A stretch of 64,000 nt of DNA from Chrysoperla carnea. Taxonomy: Eukaryota; Arthropoda; Insecta; Neuroptera; Chrysopidae. Shown here in pieces: positions 13,101-21,441 of the stretch. Location of the stretch: contig NC_058339.1 of the NCBI RefSeq assembly GCF_905475395.1, forward strand, positions 76,412,520 through 76,476,519, in the 5' to 3' direction. The number at the start of each line of letters is the position of its first letter. Positions within the stretch are counted from its first letter, which is position 1. Under the pieces are notes generated by a model. It was not told where the DNA came from. It worked only from the letters and a program-made list of their open reading frames with translations, and ran no database searches. Made by a program: the position numbers and the translations under genes.

Positions 13101-15407
13101 CTATAATATCGCCCGAAATCATGTATGAAGTTCAATATTTTGGGGTGATTATCGCCGACAGCTCAGGAATTACTAGTTTAGTCGCCAAAAGAACTTGATT
13201 TTTGTGACTTGACGAAGATTTTTTAGATTCCCGTCATCATTTCCGACCAATAACATTCTCTGATATGATAAATCCTAATTTTGAGACTACTTCAACTTGT
13301 CTGCAGAGCCAAGCATTTTCAATTTAATATTCTTACGAATAATTTTTACCTATTATTCCTTGTTCGTCACGAATTGGAAAACACAAAATATTTCGTGTCT
13401 TAAAACCAGTTGTTTCATCCATCCCTTTAAAAAATAATGGATGTCGATATGCATCACGAATATTAAAAACTTTACCAGTTGCGGCCACGTGTCCAGCAAT
13501 ACCTTGACCTTTTGCAATACGCACTTCTTTGCACATCTACAAAAAAAACCAAACATCTTGTAAAAATAATAACCGAAATTTATGGTATTCATAAAAAGAT
13601 ATTAACATCTGTGTGTGAAACACCATCGAAAACTTTTGCCACCAAGTGTACATGATCTGGATCCAATAAGAATAACGAACATCGTTCTGCTTTCGTTAAT
13701 TGTCGTGCTTCGGACATAATTTCTCGTAATAAATCGTTTAAGTCACCCAAACGTGAAAATAATTTTCGTGCAACTACCAGTAACGATTGACATTGTCGTT
13801 TTAAACGACGCTCTTCTTCAAACGACAGTGTATTTAAGATTGTAGTTAGACAATACCTAATAATTCAAAATTATTAAAATTTTAATGGTTTTGAGTTGTT
13901 TTAAATCGTTTTCTTAAGCTGGGGTTGTTACACCACTAAATAATACCTAAATGTCTCCTCGACCAATTTTGTATAATGCTGTTCTGTATTATCCTCTTTT
14001 TTAGGATCATAATCCACGATACAAGTCAATAATGAAACTGTTTTGCTGATTGGATGGAATACAGGTACTGTTAAATACGTGGACGTTTCTGGTACGACAT
14101 ATCGTAACAGAGTTCGTAATTCTGGATGTAAATGCATTTCACCAGACGTCGATGATTGTTCGATTTCAGTGAATAATTTACTTGTAATCTGAAAATTTTT
14201 TTATAATTAATAAAAAAAATGCTAAACTACAGAAGTCTGTACTAAAATAAAATTGTAAAAGAGTGTAATACAGGACAAGTATGGTAAAATTCCCTAGGGA
14301 TTTAATAAAACAAAGAGCCTAAATTTTGTTAACGATGAGTAAACGTTTTACTTTAACCATTTACTTTTCTTAGAATTTTTTTTCTTGATTGATCAATTTT
14401 TCTGATAAGAAATAATAATTTCATGATTTGAAATTCGGCTGAAGTAGATTTGAAGATGGAACCTTTATTCTCTTCAATTTGTTGTCAATATCGTGATATT
14501 TTTTACCTAAAAAGGACGCCTGACAAGTATTTACTGTATCTTAGTTAATGAAGAATAACAATTTTTAATTTTTCGCGTGATTTTTTGATTATCGAAGCCA
14601 GAAATTAATTTCTTTAAAAATATTTTAATCAAGAATAAAAAATCAATTGTCTCAAGTCAGATTAACCCAAAATCATCCTGGAATCACATTTCAGTACTTA
14701 ATTTATAAAAATTTCGAACTGATACTAAATCAAGACATCGATAAAATTGTTATTAAAATCGGCGCCAAAAAATTTTTAAGACTATTTCAAAGGCAGGGGA
14801 GCATAAGTATACTTGGAACATTATGGTTTTTTCTATGTAAGTTTCGATAAATTTTCAAATCTATTTCCCACCTTAAGTTGATTGCTCCAGCCGGATACGG
14901 AAACAAATTCAAACAATGGGATCCTTAGTTGACGTAAGTAGGTAATGAAATTTGAATTTTATAGTTATTGAGAAATTATGTTCAAAGGATAAATTGTTGT
15001 GGCAAATGAAGGTGACGCCCATATATTTAATTATAAATAAAATTAATTAAACTTTACCGGAAAACGCATTTCATGATCCAAAATACGATCTCCAACTGCT
15101 TGTACAAGAGCTTCTTCTGTTTCACATAATATTGTAATAAGAAACACCACTCCCGCACCGGTTTTCTTTTGAAACTAAAATTCAAAAACAGTTCATATGA
15201 CCTACCTCAAAAAAAAAAAAAAACCAAATAAACCGTTTCATTGATACCTACATATTTATTAAGTTTAATCTCTAACGCAGCTGAATGATTCCCCGTTAAA
15301 CTTTGGCACAAATCAAGTATTTCAAATGGATCACTAGCAATAAAAGCATTCGATGTAGATTGTAAATCACATGAATTATTATTTAATTGCGTCGGACAAT
15401 GAGCCAT
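7026..15407 (-). CDS. Pde2: PDE2-type cGMP-stimulated cyclic nucleotide phosphodiesterase, 12 exons
   Basis: Exons (minus strand, 5' to 3'): 15407-15252, 15174-15058, 14188-13947, 13856-13607, 13536-13350, 12855-12674, 11542-11229, 9155-8978, 8209-8078, 7850-7764, 7690-7518, 7194-7026. All junctions have AG and GT and all phases fit; the sum is 2187 nt, 728 aa plus stop. Order: GAF-A (~25-170), GAF-B (~195-345) with the cGMP-binding NKFDE signature ([13 protein letters not shown]), then a PDE catalytic domain (~405-700). Catalytic residues are intact: HNWWH 455-459, HDLDH 497-501, D609, and the purine-clamping Gln/Phe pair 660/663 in [18 protein letters not shown] and [12 protein letters not shown] point to PDE2 rather than PDE5/10/11. 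In the family it hydrolyses cAMP and cGMP, and cGMP binding to GAF-B stimulates it. It is shorter at the N-terminus than human PDE2A (941 aa), so an upstream exon is possible. Confidence 0.93.
7518..7690 (-). CDS. Pde2: Pde2 exon 11 (catalytic domain, invariant Gln)
   Basis: [27 protein letters not shown], then [11 protein letters not shown] with the Gln and Phe that hold the purine ring. Ends two bases into a Ser codon, donor GTTTGT. Confidence 0.92.
7764..7850 (-). CDS. Pde2: Pde2 exon 10 (catalytic domain, metal Asp)
   Basis: 29 codons: [18 protein letters not shown], then [11 protein letters not shown]. The Asp of CCDL is the expected metal ligand. Ends at donor GTAAGG. Confidence 0.92.
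8078..8209 (-). CDS. Pde2: Pde2 exon 9 (catalytic domain)
   Basis: 44 codons, phase 0 both ends: [17 protein letters not shown] through [10 protein letters not shown] to EATLC. STDLAQH matches the conserved ATDLAHH of PDE2. Confidence 0.92.
8978..9155 (-). CDS. Pde2: Pde2 exon 8 (PDE signature [10 protein letters not shown])
   Basis: [20 protein letters not shown], then [20 protein letters not shown] and HHLSQAI. This is the class I phosphodiesterase metal-binding signature HDx2Hx4N, intact. Confidence 0.95.
9156..11228. other. Pde2 intron 7 (~2.1 kb) with repeats
   Basis: Contains the 71-bp exact duplication at 10257/10417. A block at 10330-10385 also reappears at 11110-11165 ('tttgacatta' followed by 'tttttagctgcctaaaa'), so an old element probably spans ~10250-11170. 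No coding potential seen. Confidence 0.55.
10257..10487 (+). repeat. 71-bp exact direct duplication, 160 bp apart
   Basis: Bases 10257-10327 and 10417-10487 are identical ('cgcggtccacaggagtcccg' onward to 'cccaaactta'). The sequence between them is unrelated. It is GC-richer than its surroundings. Confidence 0.85.
11229..11542 (-). CDS. Pde2: Pde2 exon 7 (catalytic domain start, HNWWH)
   Basis: 104 codons plus two bases. Contains [14 protein letters not shown] and [14 protein letters not shown], where the first His of HNWWH is the expected general acid and the second a metal ligand. The donor chosen is GTAGGT after ...KYL-AC; it keeps phase and avoids the immediately following stop. Confidence 0.9.
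11855..12060 (+). repeat. degenerate two-copy tandem repeat (~90 bp)
   Basis: 'aaaataacgcctgtaa' followed by 'cttt-gatt-c-cc-gat' occurs at ~11855 and again at ~11947. It sits in Pde2 intron 6. Confidence 0.5.
12255..12565 (-). pseudogene. jockey-type LINE, 3' end of ORF2 (RNase H/zinc-finger tail), broken
   Basis: On the minus strand [30 protein letters not shown] and, after a frameshift, ENETSIHVI...ALGLERLG follow the order and spacing of the C-terminal tail of jockey-clade reverse-transcriptase polyproteins (usual form QAK-LF..., L-GLLTGHC-LN-HL, EET--H-L--C-AL---R---LG). The cysteines of the second part are lost, and stops follow at once. It is a 5'-truncated, dead copy in Pde2 intron 6, in sense with the gene. 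Confidence 0.75.
12674..12855 (-). CDS. Pde2: Pde2 exon 6 (GAF-B end, NKFDE motif, connecting helix)
   Basis: [19 protein letters not shown] carries the NKFDE-type cGMP-binding signature. AFSIYCGIS and the connecting helix to LMIYHMK follow, before donor GTGAAA. Confidence 0.93.
13350..13536 (-). CDS. Pde2: Pde2 exon 5 (GAF-B core)
   Basis: [17 protein letters not shown], then [18 protein letters not shown] and ILCFPI: the most conserved part of GAF-B. Ends with one base of a split Gly codon. Confidence 0.95.
13607..13856 (-). CDS. Pde2: Pde2 exon 4 (inter-GAF helix and start of GAF-B)
   Basis: [15 protein letters not shown], then the charged linker [11 protein letters not shown], then [12 protein letters not shown] and [10 protein letters not shown], which closely match the PDE2 GAF-B start. 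Confidence 0.92.
13947..14188 (-). CDS. Pde2: Pde2 exon 3 (GAF-A, second half)
   Basis: Starts [13 protein letters not shown], includes [12 protein letters not shown] and ends VEETF plus two bases of an Arg codon completed by exon 4. GAF-A lacks a clear NKFDE motif, as expected if it mainly serves dimerisation. Confidence 0.9.
14189..15057. other. Pde2 intron 2, nothing recognised
   Basis: AT-rich, no repeat partner noticed in this window. Confidence 0.5.
15058..15174 (-). CDS. Pde2: Pde2 exon 2 (GAF-A)
   Basis: 39 codons, phase 0 at both ends: [16 protein letters not shown] through [12 protein letters not shown]. The joined sequence [11 protein letters not shown] continues GAF-A. Confidence 0.9.
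15252..15407 (-). CDS. Pde2: Pde2 exon 1 (start of CDS, GAF-A start)
   Basis: Starts [12 protein letters not shown] and ends LEIKLNKY before donor GTAGGT. This ATG is the first in frame after an in-frame TGA at 15467-15465 and has A at -3. A possible splice acceptor (TTTTATCAG) sits just 5' of the ATG, so a further upstream exon cannot be excluded. [12 protein letters not shown] aligns with the start of GAF-A in PDE2A. Confidence 0.8.
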
Positions 15408-16160
15408 TTTTCTATTCTGATAAAATTCCGAAAAAAAAACACTCAAAAAAAAATCTCTCTTAAATCATGATAAGATAGATGATAAAAAATATTTTGTGGT
15501 TTAATCTTTTAAGTTTCAAATTTTAATTGTAAAATAATAATTAATTTTATTAATCATTCTCTGTGACGTAATAAAATATGTGGTTTGAATATTCATTTCT
15601 AATTTACAAATATAAAAAAAACTAGTAGTAATGGCCTATTTGACCATATTTGTAAACGATAATTTTCAATTTTATTTTAAAATTTAATGTATTTTTATGT
15701 GAATTTATTAACATTTTTGAAGATAAAACAATGTTAACAAACAGATCTTTTGTAAATGATATTTATTTAGCCGGTGTTTTTTTAGTTTCGTGTTTTTTAT
15801 TTATTTTGGTTTTGCCTGTTTTGACAGTTAAAGTATTTGTTTATATTAGAAAATAAAATCAATTGTTTGGCAGATGGCAATCATTTTGGTTCTTAACTTT
15901 CATAAAATGGTGGTTAAAATCTTAACTACTTGGGTTATTCCAAGTTATTCTTTATGGTAACGTTCATTTTGATATTTTCCATTAAATGCAGTTCGAGTTT
16001 AAAACTATAGATGACACTCTGGTTCAATAATTGTGCTCTTACAGAGTGTCTTAGTTTGACCGTTCTTAACTATCGTAAACATAAGAACATTATTGTGAAA
16101 AGTTACTTGGATTCAAATACTGATTTATGCTAAGCATGTAGCTAATACCACATTCGAATG
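15408..16160. other. Pde2 5' flank
   Basis: Should hold the Pde2 promoter or an upstream non-coding exon. No promoter motif can be assigned with confidence. Confidence 0.4.
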
Positions 16161-16690
16161 TTTTTATACCATGTATATGAAATATACCAAGGTATACTAA
16201 GTTTTGTCCCAAGTTTGTAACGCTTAAAAATATTGATGCTATGAACAAAATTTTGATATAAGTGTTCATAAAATCACCTAATTGGTTCATTTCTGGTTGT
16301 CTATTTGTCTGTCGTCTGTCCGTCTGTCTTCACGATTACTCAAAAACGAAAAGAAATATCAAGATGAAATTTTTATAGCGTGCTGATGACGTAAAAAGTG
16401 TGGTCAGTTCGTAAATGAGCAACAAAGGTCAATTGGGTCTTGAAAACGTTAGAGATAGAACAAAAGTTAAAGTGTAGAAAATGTTCCTTATAAAAAAACA
16501 AACAACTTTTGTTTGGAACATTTTTTCGTAAACATCACTGTTTACCTGTGAAAGCGCATATTATGCGCAAATTGTATTATTATATGGGTATATCAGCCAT
16601 ATGTGTGTGTCATGTATGTATGTGTAATGTGACCGAGTAATCAACGTCTATACATGTTATTTCAACAATTAACTCAGTCAATTGTTTCTT
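16161..16690 (+). repeat. dispersed repeat family A, copy 1
   Basis: Same order of blocks as five other copies here: 'ttataccatgtatatgaaat', 'aagtttgtaacgcttaaaaa', 'gttcataaaatcacctaatt', a (GTCT/GTCC)n run, 'aaaaacgaaaagaaatatc', 'gtaaatgagcaac', 'gttagagatagaacaaaag', and the end 'ttaactcagtcaattg'. No coding frame. About 530 bp. Confidence 0.8.
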
Positions 16691-16760
16691 TTCACTTGTT
16701 ACTTACTTTGGGACCCAGAAACTACTTACCACGCTTCGTAAATCCAACACGATATTTGTA

Positions 16761-17053
16761 CAGGGTGGTCCAAGTTGTAACAGTAGGACTGATTGCAAAC
16801 CCAATATCTTTACCGCTATTTGTCGTAATTTATCACCAAAGACTTTAAATCATGAATAATTCTTAGCTCATACTAACAATTTTCCAAATTCTCTAAGCAG
16901 GCGTTTTGGCAATACCTTTTCAAAAAAATTTGAACGCCCTATATATAGAAAAGGATGCTTTCTTGACTTTGATTTATAATGAGGAATTGCCATTATTTTA
17001 AGGTTATCTACCATTTTACATGAAATCCTGCTATTATAACTTGGATCATTCTG
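16761..17053. mobile_element. TA-flanked MITE (Tc1/mariner-like), 293 bp
   Basis: The left end CAGGGTGGTCCAAGTTGTAA and the inverted right end CAGAATGATCCAAGTTATAA match at 15 of the first 20 bases. Each end is flanked by TA (16759-16760 and 17054-17055), the target duplication used by Tc1/mariner elements. Non-coding interior. Confidence 0.65.
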
Positions 17054-17719
17054 TATAGAGCTAAAAATTCATTACTTAAAGTAATTTATTTAACAAATTT
17101 TATGATAGTTTTTTTTTCGCATCATAAATGTAATAATTATGTTGTTTACAAATTAAAAAGTATTACACACTTCCTACGCGTCTTTTCTTTATTACATTAC
17201 AGTGAGATAATTTTCATTTTACAACACTGCTGAATGAAGAACACAGTTGGGCTGCTCTATTATTTAAATAAATAAACATCATAATTTAACTTGGGTGTCA
17301 TAAAAACGTACATTTTAATTTTTATGTTTCTGTTGATTTTAGAAAATTTGTCAGGACATACAATTTATTTTAAACACGATAGTTTTATTAGTGTCATCAT
17401 TCGCTTGACGTATCGCGTCCTAAATCTATATATTTTTATTTGTTATAAATTTTGAATAAATATTAACAATTTAAAATATGAATAATAACTTTATATTTTA
17501 TAATTGTTTTTTCAGACCCGAGGTTGGGTTACTTAAAATAATAATAATAAGGTATTTTTAAAATTTTCATTCCTGAAATATTTTTTAAGCGAATAAGGAA
17601 ATGTCTTCATAATGTTCGCCATTTTAGACTCTATTCTGTTTCTGTAAATGTAGGTTTAATTCTACTTACAGTTAATACCTAATTCGGATATATTCTTACT
17701 ATGTACAAACCAAAGAGAC

Positions 17720-18580
17720 CAAGCCCGTGTGCAGGAATTATCCAAGGGAGGGGTTTAAATTCGCCATGTTAGGTCATAAAATCAATAAAAACAAGAATTT
17801 TTTTTTTCGAGTAAGAGGACATTTAATTAGGTCAAAATGTGATTCAGGTACAGAAAACACCTTTCCAAAATCTCTGTATGCATCGACCTCTACACCGCAA
17901 TGTATATTGAGGGAGGACTAAACCGTCTAGTCGATCTTTAGATATTGTCGATCTAAGGTATGTTTTGATACGGCGAAAGGGTAAAAAGGTGCGTTCTTTC
18001 GTCTCAGGCAAAACTGCTAGAACGCGAAGCATTTAGTAGACATTCGTATGTGACGGGAATCATCGTGTAAAATTGAATATTCTAATTCAAAAAGTCGAAC
18101 AAGAGTTTCCATTAAAATTTTTCATTTTACAGAGAACGATGCAAGCTAAATTTGATAAAGTATTGCGATGATTCAAAATTCGATATATTATCTTCAACTG
18201 AATCAGTCAGTTTATTCGAGCGCTGAGTCTGTTATGACGCGAACCTTGGCTTCCACACATTCTACGCAGATATCGCTCATGGATTTGAAAATTTTTCTAA
18301 ACTTTTCTCCATTGTTTCTACTTCTTTCAATCAAAATATGATTCAGCTAGTTTGTTAACCTTGCCAAGATCCAGGTTTCTGTTTGGAGTACTCGACTCAA
18401 AGGCAAAGTCAAATAATGCACTGAGCTCAAAAAATTCATAGATATCTGATTCGTCAGTGAAAACTCGTCTCGTAAATGGATGTTTTTACATGACTTTATT
18501 GTTAGTTAAAATTTTATGTGAAAACATTCTAGATGGGAGGGGTGTTGACCCCCAAAACCCCTCTCTTGCGCACGTTCCTG
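17720..18580 (-). mobile_element. hAT transposon, internally deleted, with 8-bp target duplication
   Basis: Flanked by the perfect 8-bp direct repeat AAAGAGAC (17712-17719 and 18581-18588), the target-site size of hAT transposons. The termini are imperfect inverted repeats: CAAGCCCGTGTGCAGGA and CAGGAACGTGCGCAAGA, followed on both sides by a 'gaggggtt' block. The interior encodes, on the minus strand, the end of a hAT transposase (see separate entry). At 861 bp it is far below full hAT length, so it is a deletion derivative that needs transposase in trans. Confidence 0.85.
17844..18032 (-). pseudogene. hAT transposase C-terminal (dimerisation) fragment
   Basis: A 62-codon open stretch reads LRVLAVLP, then RRIKTYLRSTISKDRLDGL. 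This matches the hAT C-terminal dimerisation region of ZMYM-like insect transposases (usual form LLAIP-T-ATAERSFS-LRRIKTYLRSTM-QDRLNGLAL). The ATAERSFS box is eroded to TKERTFLP and the downstream part is not conserved. Not functional. Confidence 0.75.
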
Positions 18581-18588
18581 AAAGAGAC

Positions 18589-19689
18589 AGCTATTGAGAT
18601 ATCACAGTTTGACGTTGCGTCTTTATAACGTACGTTCTTTTGAAAAGTCCTGAGGAATTTTTTTATATAATAGTTTTTCGTTTATTTAAAATACAAAAAT
18701 TCTTAGTTTTCTTCCTTATTTTTACGTCAAATCGGTTATTTTCAAATCAATTGTGATTACCTCTAAACGGATCGAAATCATTCGTCAGGTTTTGGGATTT
18801 TTAAATTCAAAATAAAAAACAATTAAACAAAAAATTTTAATTTATTTAATAATAAATTTTTTTTGGAAGCATATTTTTTTTCCTTTATTCATAAAATAAT
18901 ATAGAAATCAAATTTTTTTTACAATTTGGTTTGTTTGTTTTTTTAAAAGGTTATAATCACATTAATTTAAATTCATCAAAACATTGAAAATTCGGAAAAA
19001 TTAACCGTAGAATTTTCCGAATCTATTTTTATTTATTTTTTTTTTGTCTTATATCACATAGAAATGAAAAATGTCTTAGGTTTAATTCAAATGACCACAG
19101 AAATTAGTTAATTTATTTTGTTAACAAATCATATTTTTAATTATATCAAAATCCATTAGGGGTAGGTAACACCACAGGAAGGAAAAAAAGACTCTTCAGG
19201 ATTGCTAAAAATTAATCTCATGTTTGTAAATGATAAAAGGTCGAGGAAATGTTTAAATTAGAAAGTTATTCTTTATAAAATAACAAACAACTTTTTTTTG
19301 ACAATATAAATTCGTAAATCTCATGAATTTTATGGAAATCGAATGCGAAAATTTCTCTAATCTTGTTTTTATGTTCGATTTCCTTGGAATCTAGGCTTTG
19401 TTGAAAAACATTTAGCTGTGAAGATTCAAATAAAGCACCTATGTGTTATAATTAATGTGGAAATGAATAACTTAAAATTTTTAGAACTTGCTCAAAAGGT
19501 ATTGCCCAATGAATACAAGACAGAGCAAAAGGTTCCCATTACTGGCAATGTTAAAAAGAATATACGAGTTTCAACGCCTTTAGTGATTGGATTCAGTCAT
19601 AAACCCTTTGCATCTCCATAATTTTGTTTATAAAAATTCTGTTAGCAGAGCGTAGTTTCAATCTTATGAATAAAGTCCGTTGACGTCAA
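18589..19689. other. AT-rich intergenic stretch, no gene seen
   Basis: Long T and A runs. A few bases near 19260-19310 resemble the family A interior ('ctttataaaataacaaacaa'). Confidence 0.45.
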
Positions 19690-19840
19690 AGCACTCCTGC
19701 TGTTCTCAAACAGCTCAAAATGGTTCATGGAGTAGTGGCCGGGGATGGACCAACTCTTTTGCGGTATCACAACGGACCCCATGGTCTAAGTGTGTCCCAT
19801 CCAAGGACCAGCCACTCTAACCTAACCTAATCTAAGAACT
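19690..19840 (-). repeat. repeat family J, copy 1 (minus), with TTAGG-type tail
   Basis: Reverse complement of the family at 29437-29720: 'ggtatcacaacggaccccat', 'ctaagtgtgtcc', 'ggaccagcc', then 'taacctaaccta'. Probably the end of a retroelement. No frame was recognised. Confidence 0.6.
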
Positions 19841-20449
19841 TCAGGGTTATGAGCCCAGCAATATGGTAATAACATGTACTGATTCTGTTGTAAATACATT
19901 AATGTGTTAACAGGACCCAAATACCAGATGACACTCGTGACCTTCTCCTTTGTCTTATACTCTTTGGTATTGCCCATACGAATTCTCCTATTAACACTAA
20001 TCTTTTCCTTATTAAAACTTATTAAAACTAACCGCGTTTCTGCAGTCTTGAAAGTAAACCTTTTACATTATACAAAACATTTATTTAAATTTCGAAAACA
20101 AAAAATTAAAAATTATTTACAAATTTTTATCCTTAAATTACAGAAATTACAAATATTTCCCATTTTTGGGTAAATTTATTTTGTCAAGAAAAATTTTACT
20201 TTCTTTACAAATATAAAACATACATGTTGTGCCATAAATACGTTCCACCACTTTTATTATTTTTATTTTTTTGAAATTTAAAAAGTGTAGTAGAACTAGT
20301 GGGGAATTTTAAAGGTTGCGGTGGAATTTATGAAGAAAATTCTTCTTTACGTTTTATTATAGAAAATTTATTAATATATTTTTTTTGTGCGCAGTTTTAT
20401 CAAAAGTTTACAATTCGATTTTGACATGTTATTAAATTTTTTTATGAAG

Positions 20450-20600
20450 TCTTCAAGAATACGACTTATATTAAACTAACGAAAGTACACAACTCGGTCC
20501 GGAAATTTCCGAAGTAAATATTTTTTTTGCTTACACCTTTACTCTCGTGATGAGAGAAATTCTCAAGATTTCTGAAGGACTTGAAAATATATTTAAAAAA
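20450..20600 (+). repeat. dispersed repeat family E, copy 1
   Basis: 'atacgacttatattaaacta' 'acgaaagtacac' ... 'gcttacacctt' ... 'ctgaaggactt' reappears inverted at 34660-34805. Confidence 0.65.
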
Positions 20601-20769
20601 ATATAGTTAAGTTGAACAAATTAAAAAAATTCATAATTTGAAAATACTAAAATAGATTAAAATTATATATAGAAAAAGTATTATAAGATAGAAAAAGTTT
20701 CAACCATAAGTGCTGACGGGGTGAAAATTCTTTCAGTTGTAGAAAGCACATTATTGGTGAATAACAGGG

Positions 20770-20835
20770 ACTTTATTTTATTTTCAAAAAATTAGGGTTT
20801 CGAACCAAAAACTTAAAACCCATCATATTGTAAAC
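20770..20835 (-). other. tRNA B-box-like motif
   Basis: Minus strand TTTTTGGTTCGAAACCC holds a perfect B box (GGTTCGANNCC) but no recognisable A box. It may be a SINE relic or chance. Confidence 0.2.
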
Positions 20836-21284
20836 AGAAGGGGGGGGGGGTATAAGTGAGAGTAAGGAAAGCGAATGCTTGAGTCGCCGTATATTGACTT
20901 AGAAATCCATGTGGTTTGGTTTCCGAAATCAACTCTGGATTGGACAACAAAATGAACCAAGCTGGTAAGTTAAAATTATAGATATTTTTATATGAAAACA
21001 GAGTTGTGTTTATATAAATTCGAAGGATGTGAAGGGATTTTTACAATTTCTATAAAAACAGAATTCCAATTGAAAACTTTTGCGCTTGTTTGTGCTATGT
21101 TTGTACCACACACGCGCAGTAAATTGCACACAAAATTCGTTTATAATAAAATATTTGATTTGGTGCCGCTAGATATTATCACCGAGTTGTCAACAGCAAT
21201 CACCACATCACGTGGTGTTGTACCATCCTCTTCGAGTAAGGTATTTAATGTATCTCGGCGCTGGCTATCCAGCGGCAGCCATTT

Positions 21285-21441
21285 TCATTCACCCAATGAT
21301 TCATCATTCGGTTGTAAATATGTTCGTGTACCAGAACCATTTGATACACGACCAGAATTATTTGCTGAATTACCCAATAATGTTGTTGTTGTTGTTTCTG
21401 ATGCGGTCGATTCACGTTTTGTTGGTGGATTTATACATAAC
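21285..21441 (-). CDS. Dh31-R: receptor last exon: C-terminal tail and stop
   Basis: One base completes the split Arg, then [20 protein letters not shown], a Gly/Ser/Asn stretch and [14 protein letters not shown]. Acceptor TTTTTATAG. A longer open frame lies on the opposite strand (20992-21447), but it is only the antisense shadow. Confidence 0.85.

Noticed and set aside
15405-15446. Longer N-terminus for Pde2 starting at 15446
   Set aside because: That frame begins at TTG, not ATG, and follows a poly-T run; the first ATG is at 15407.
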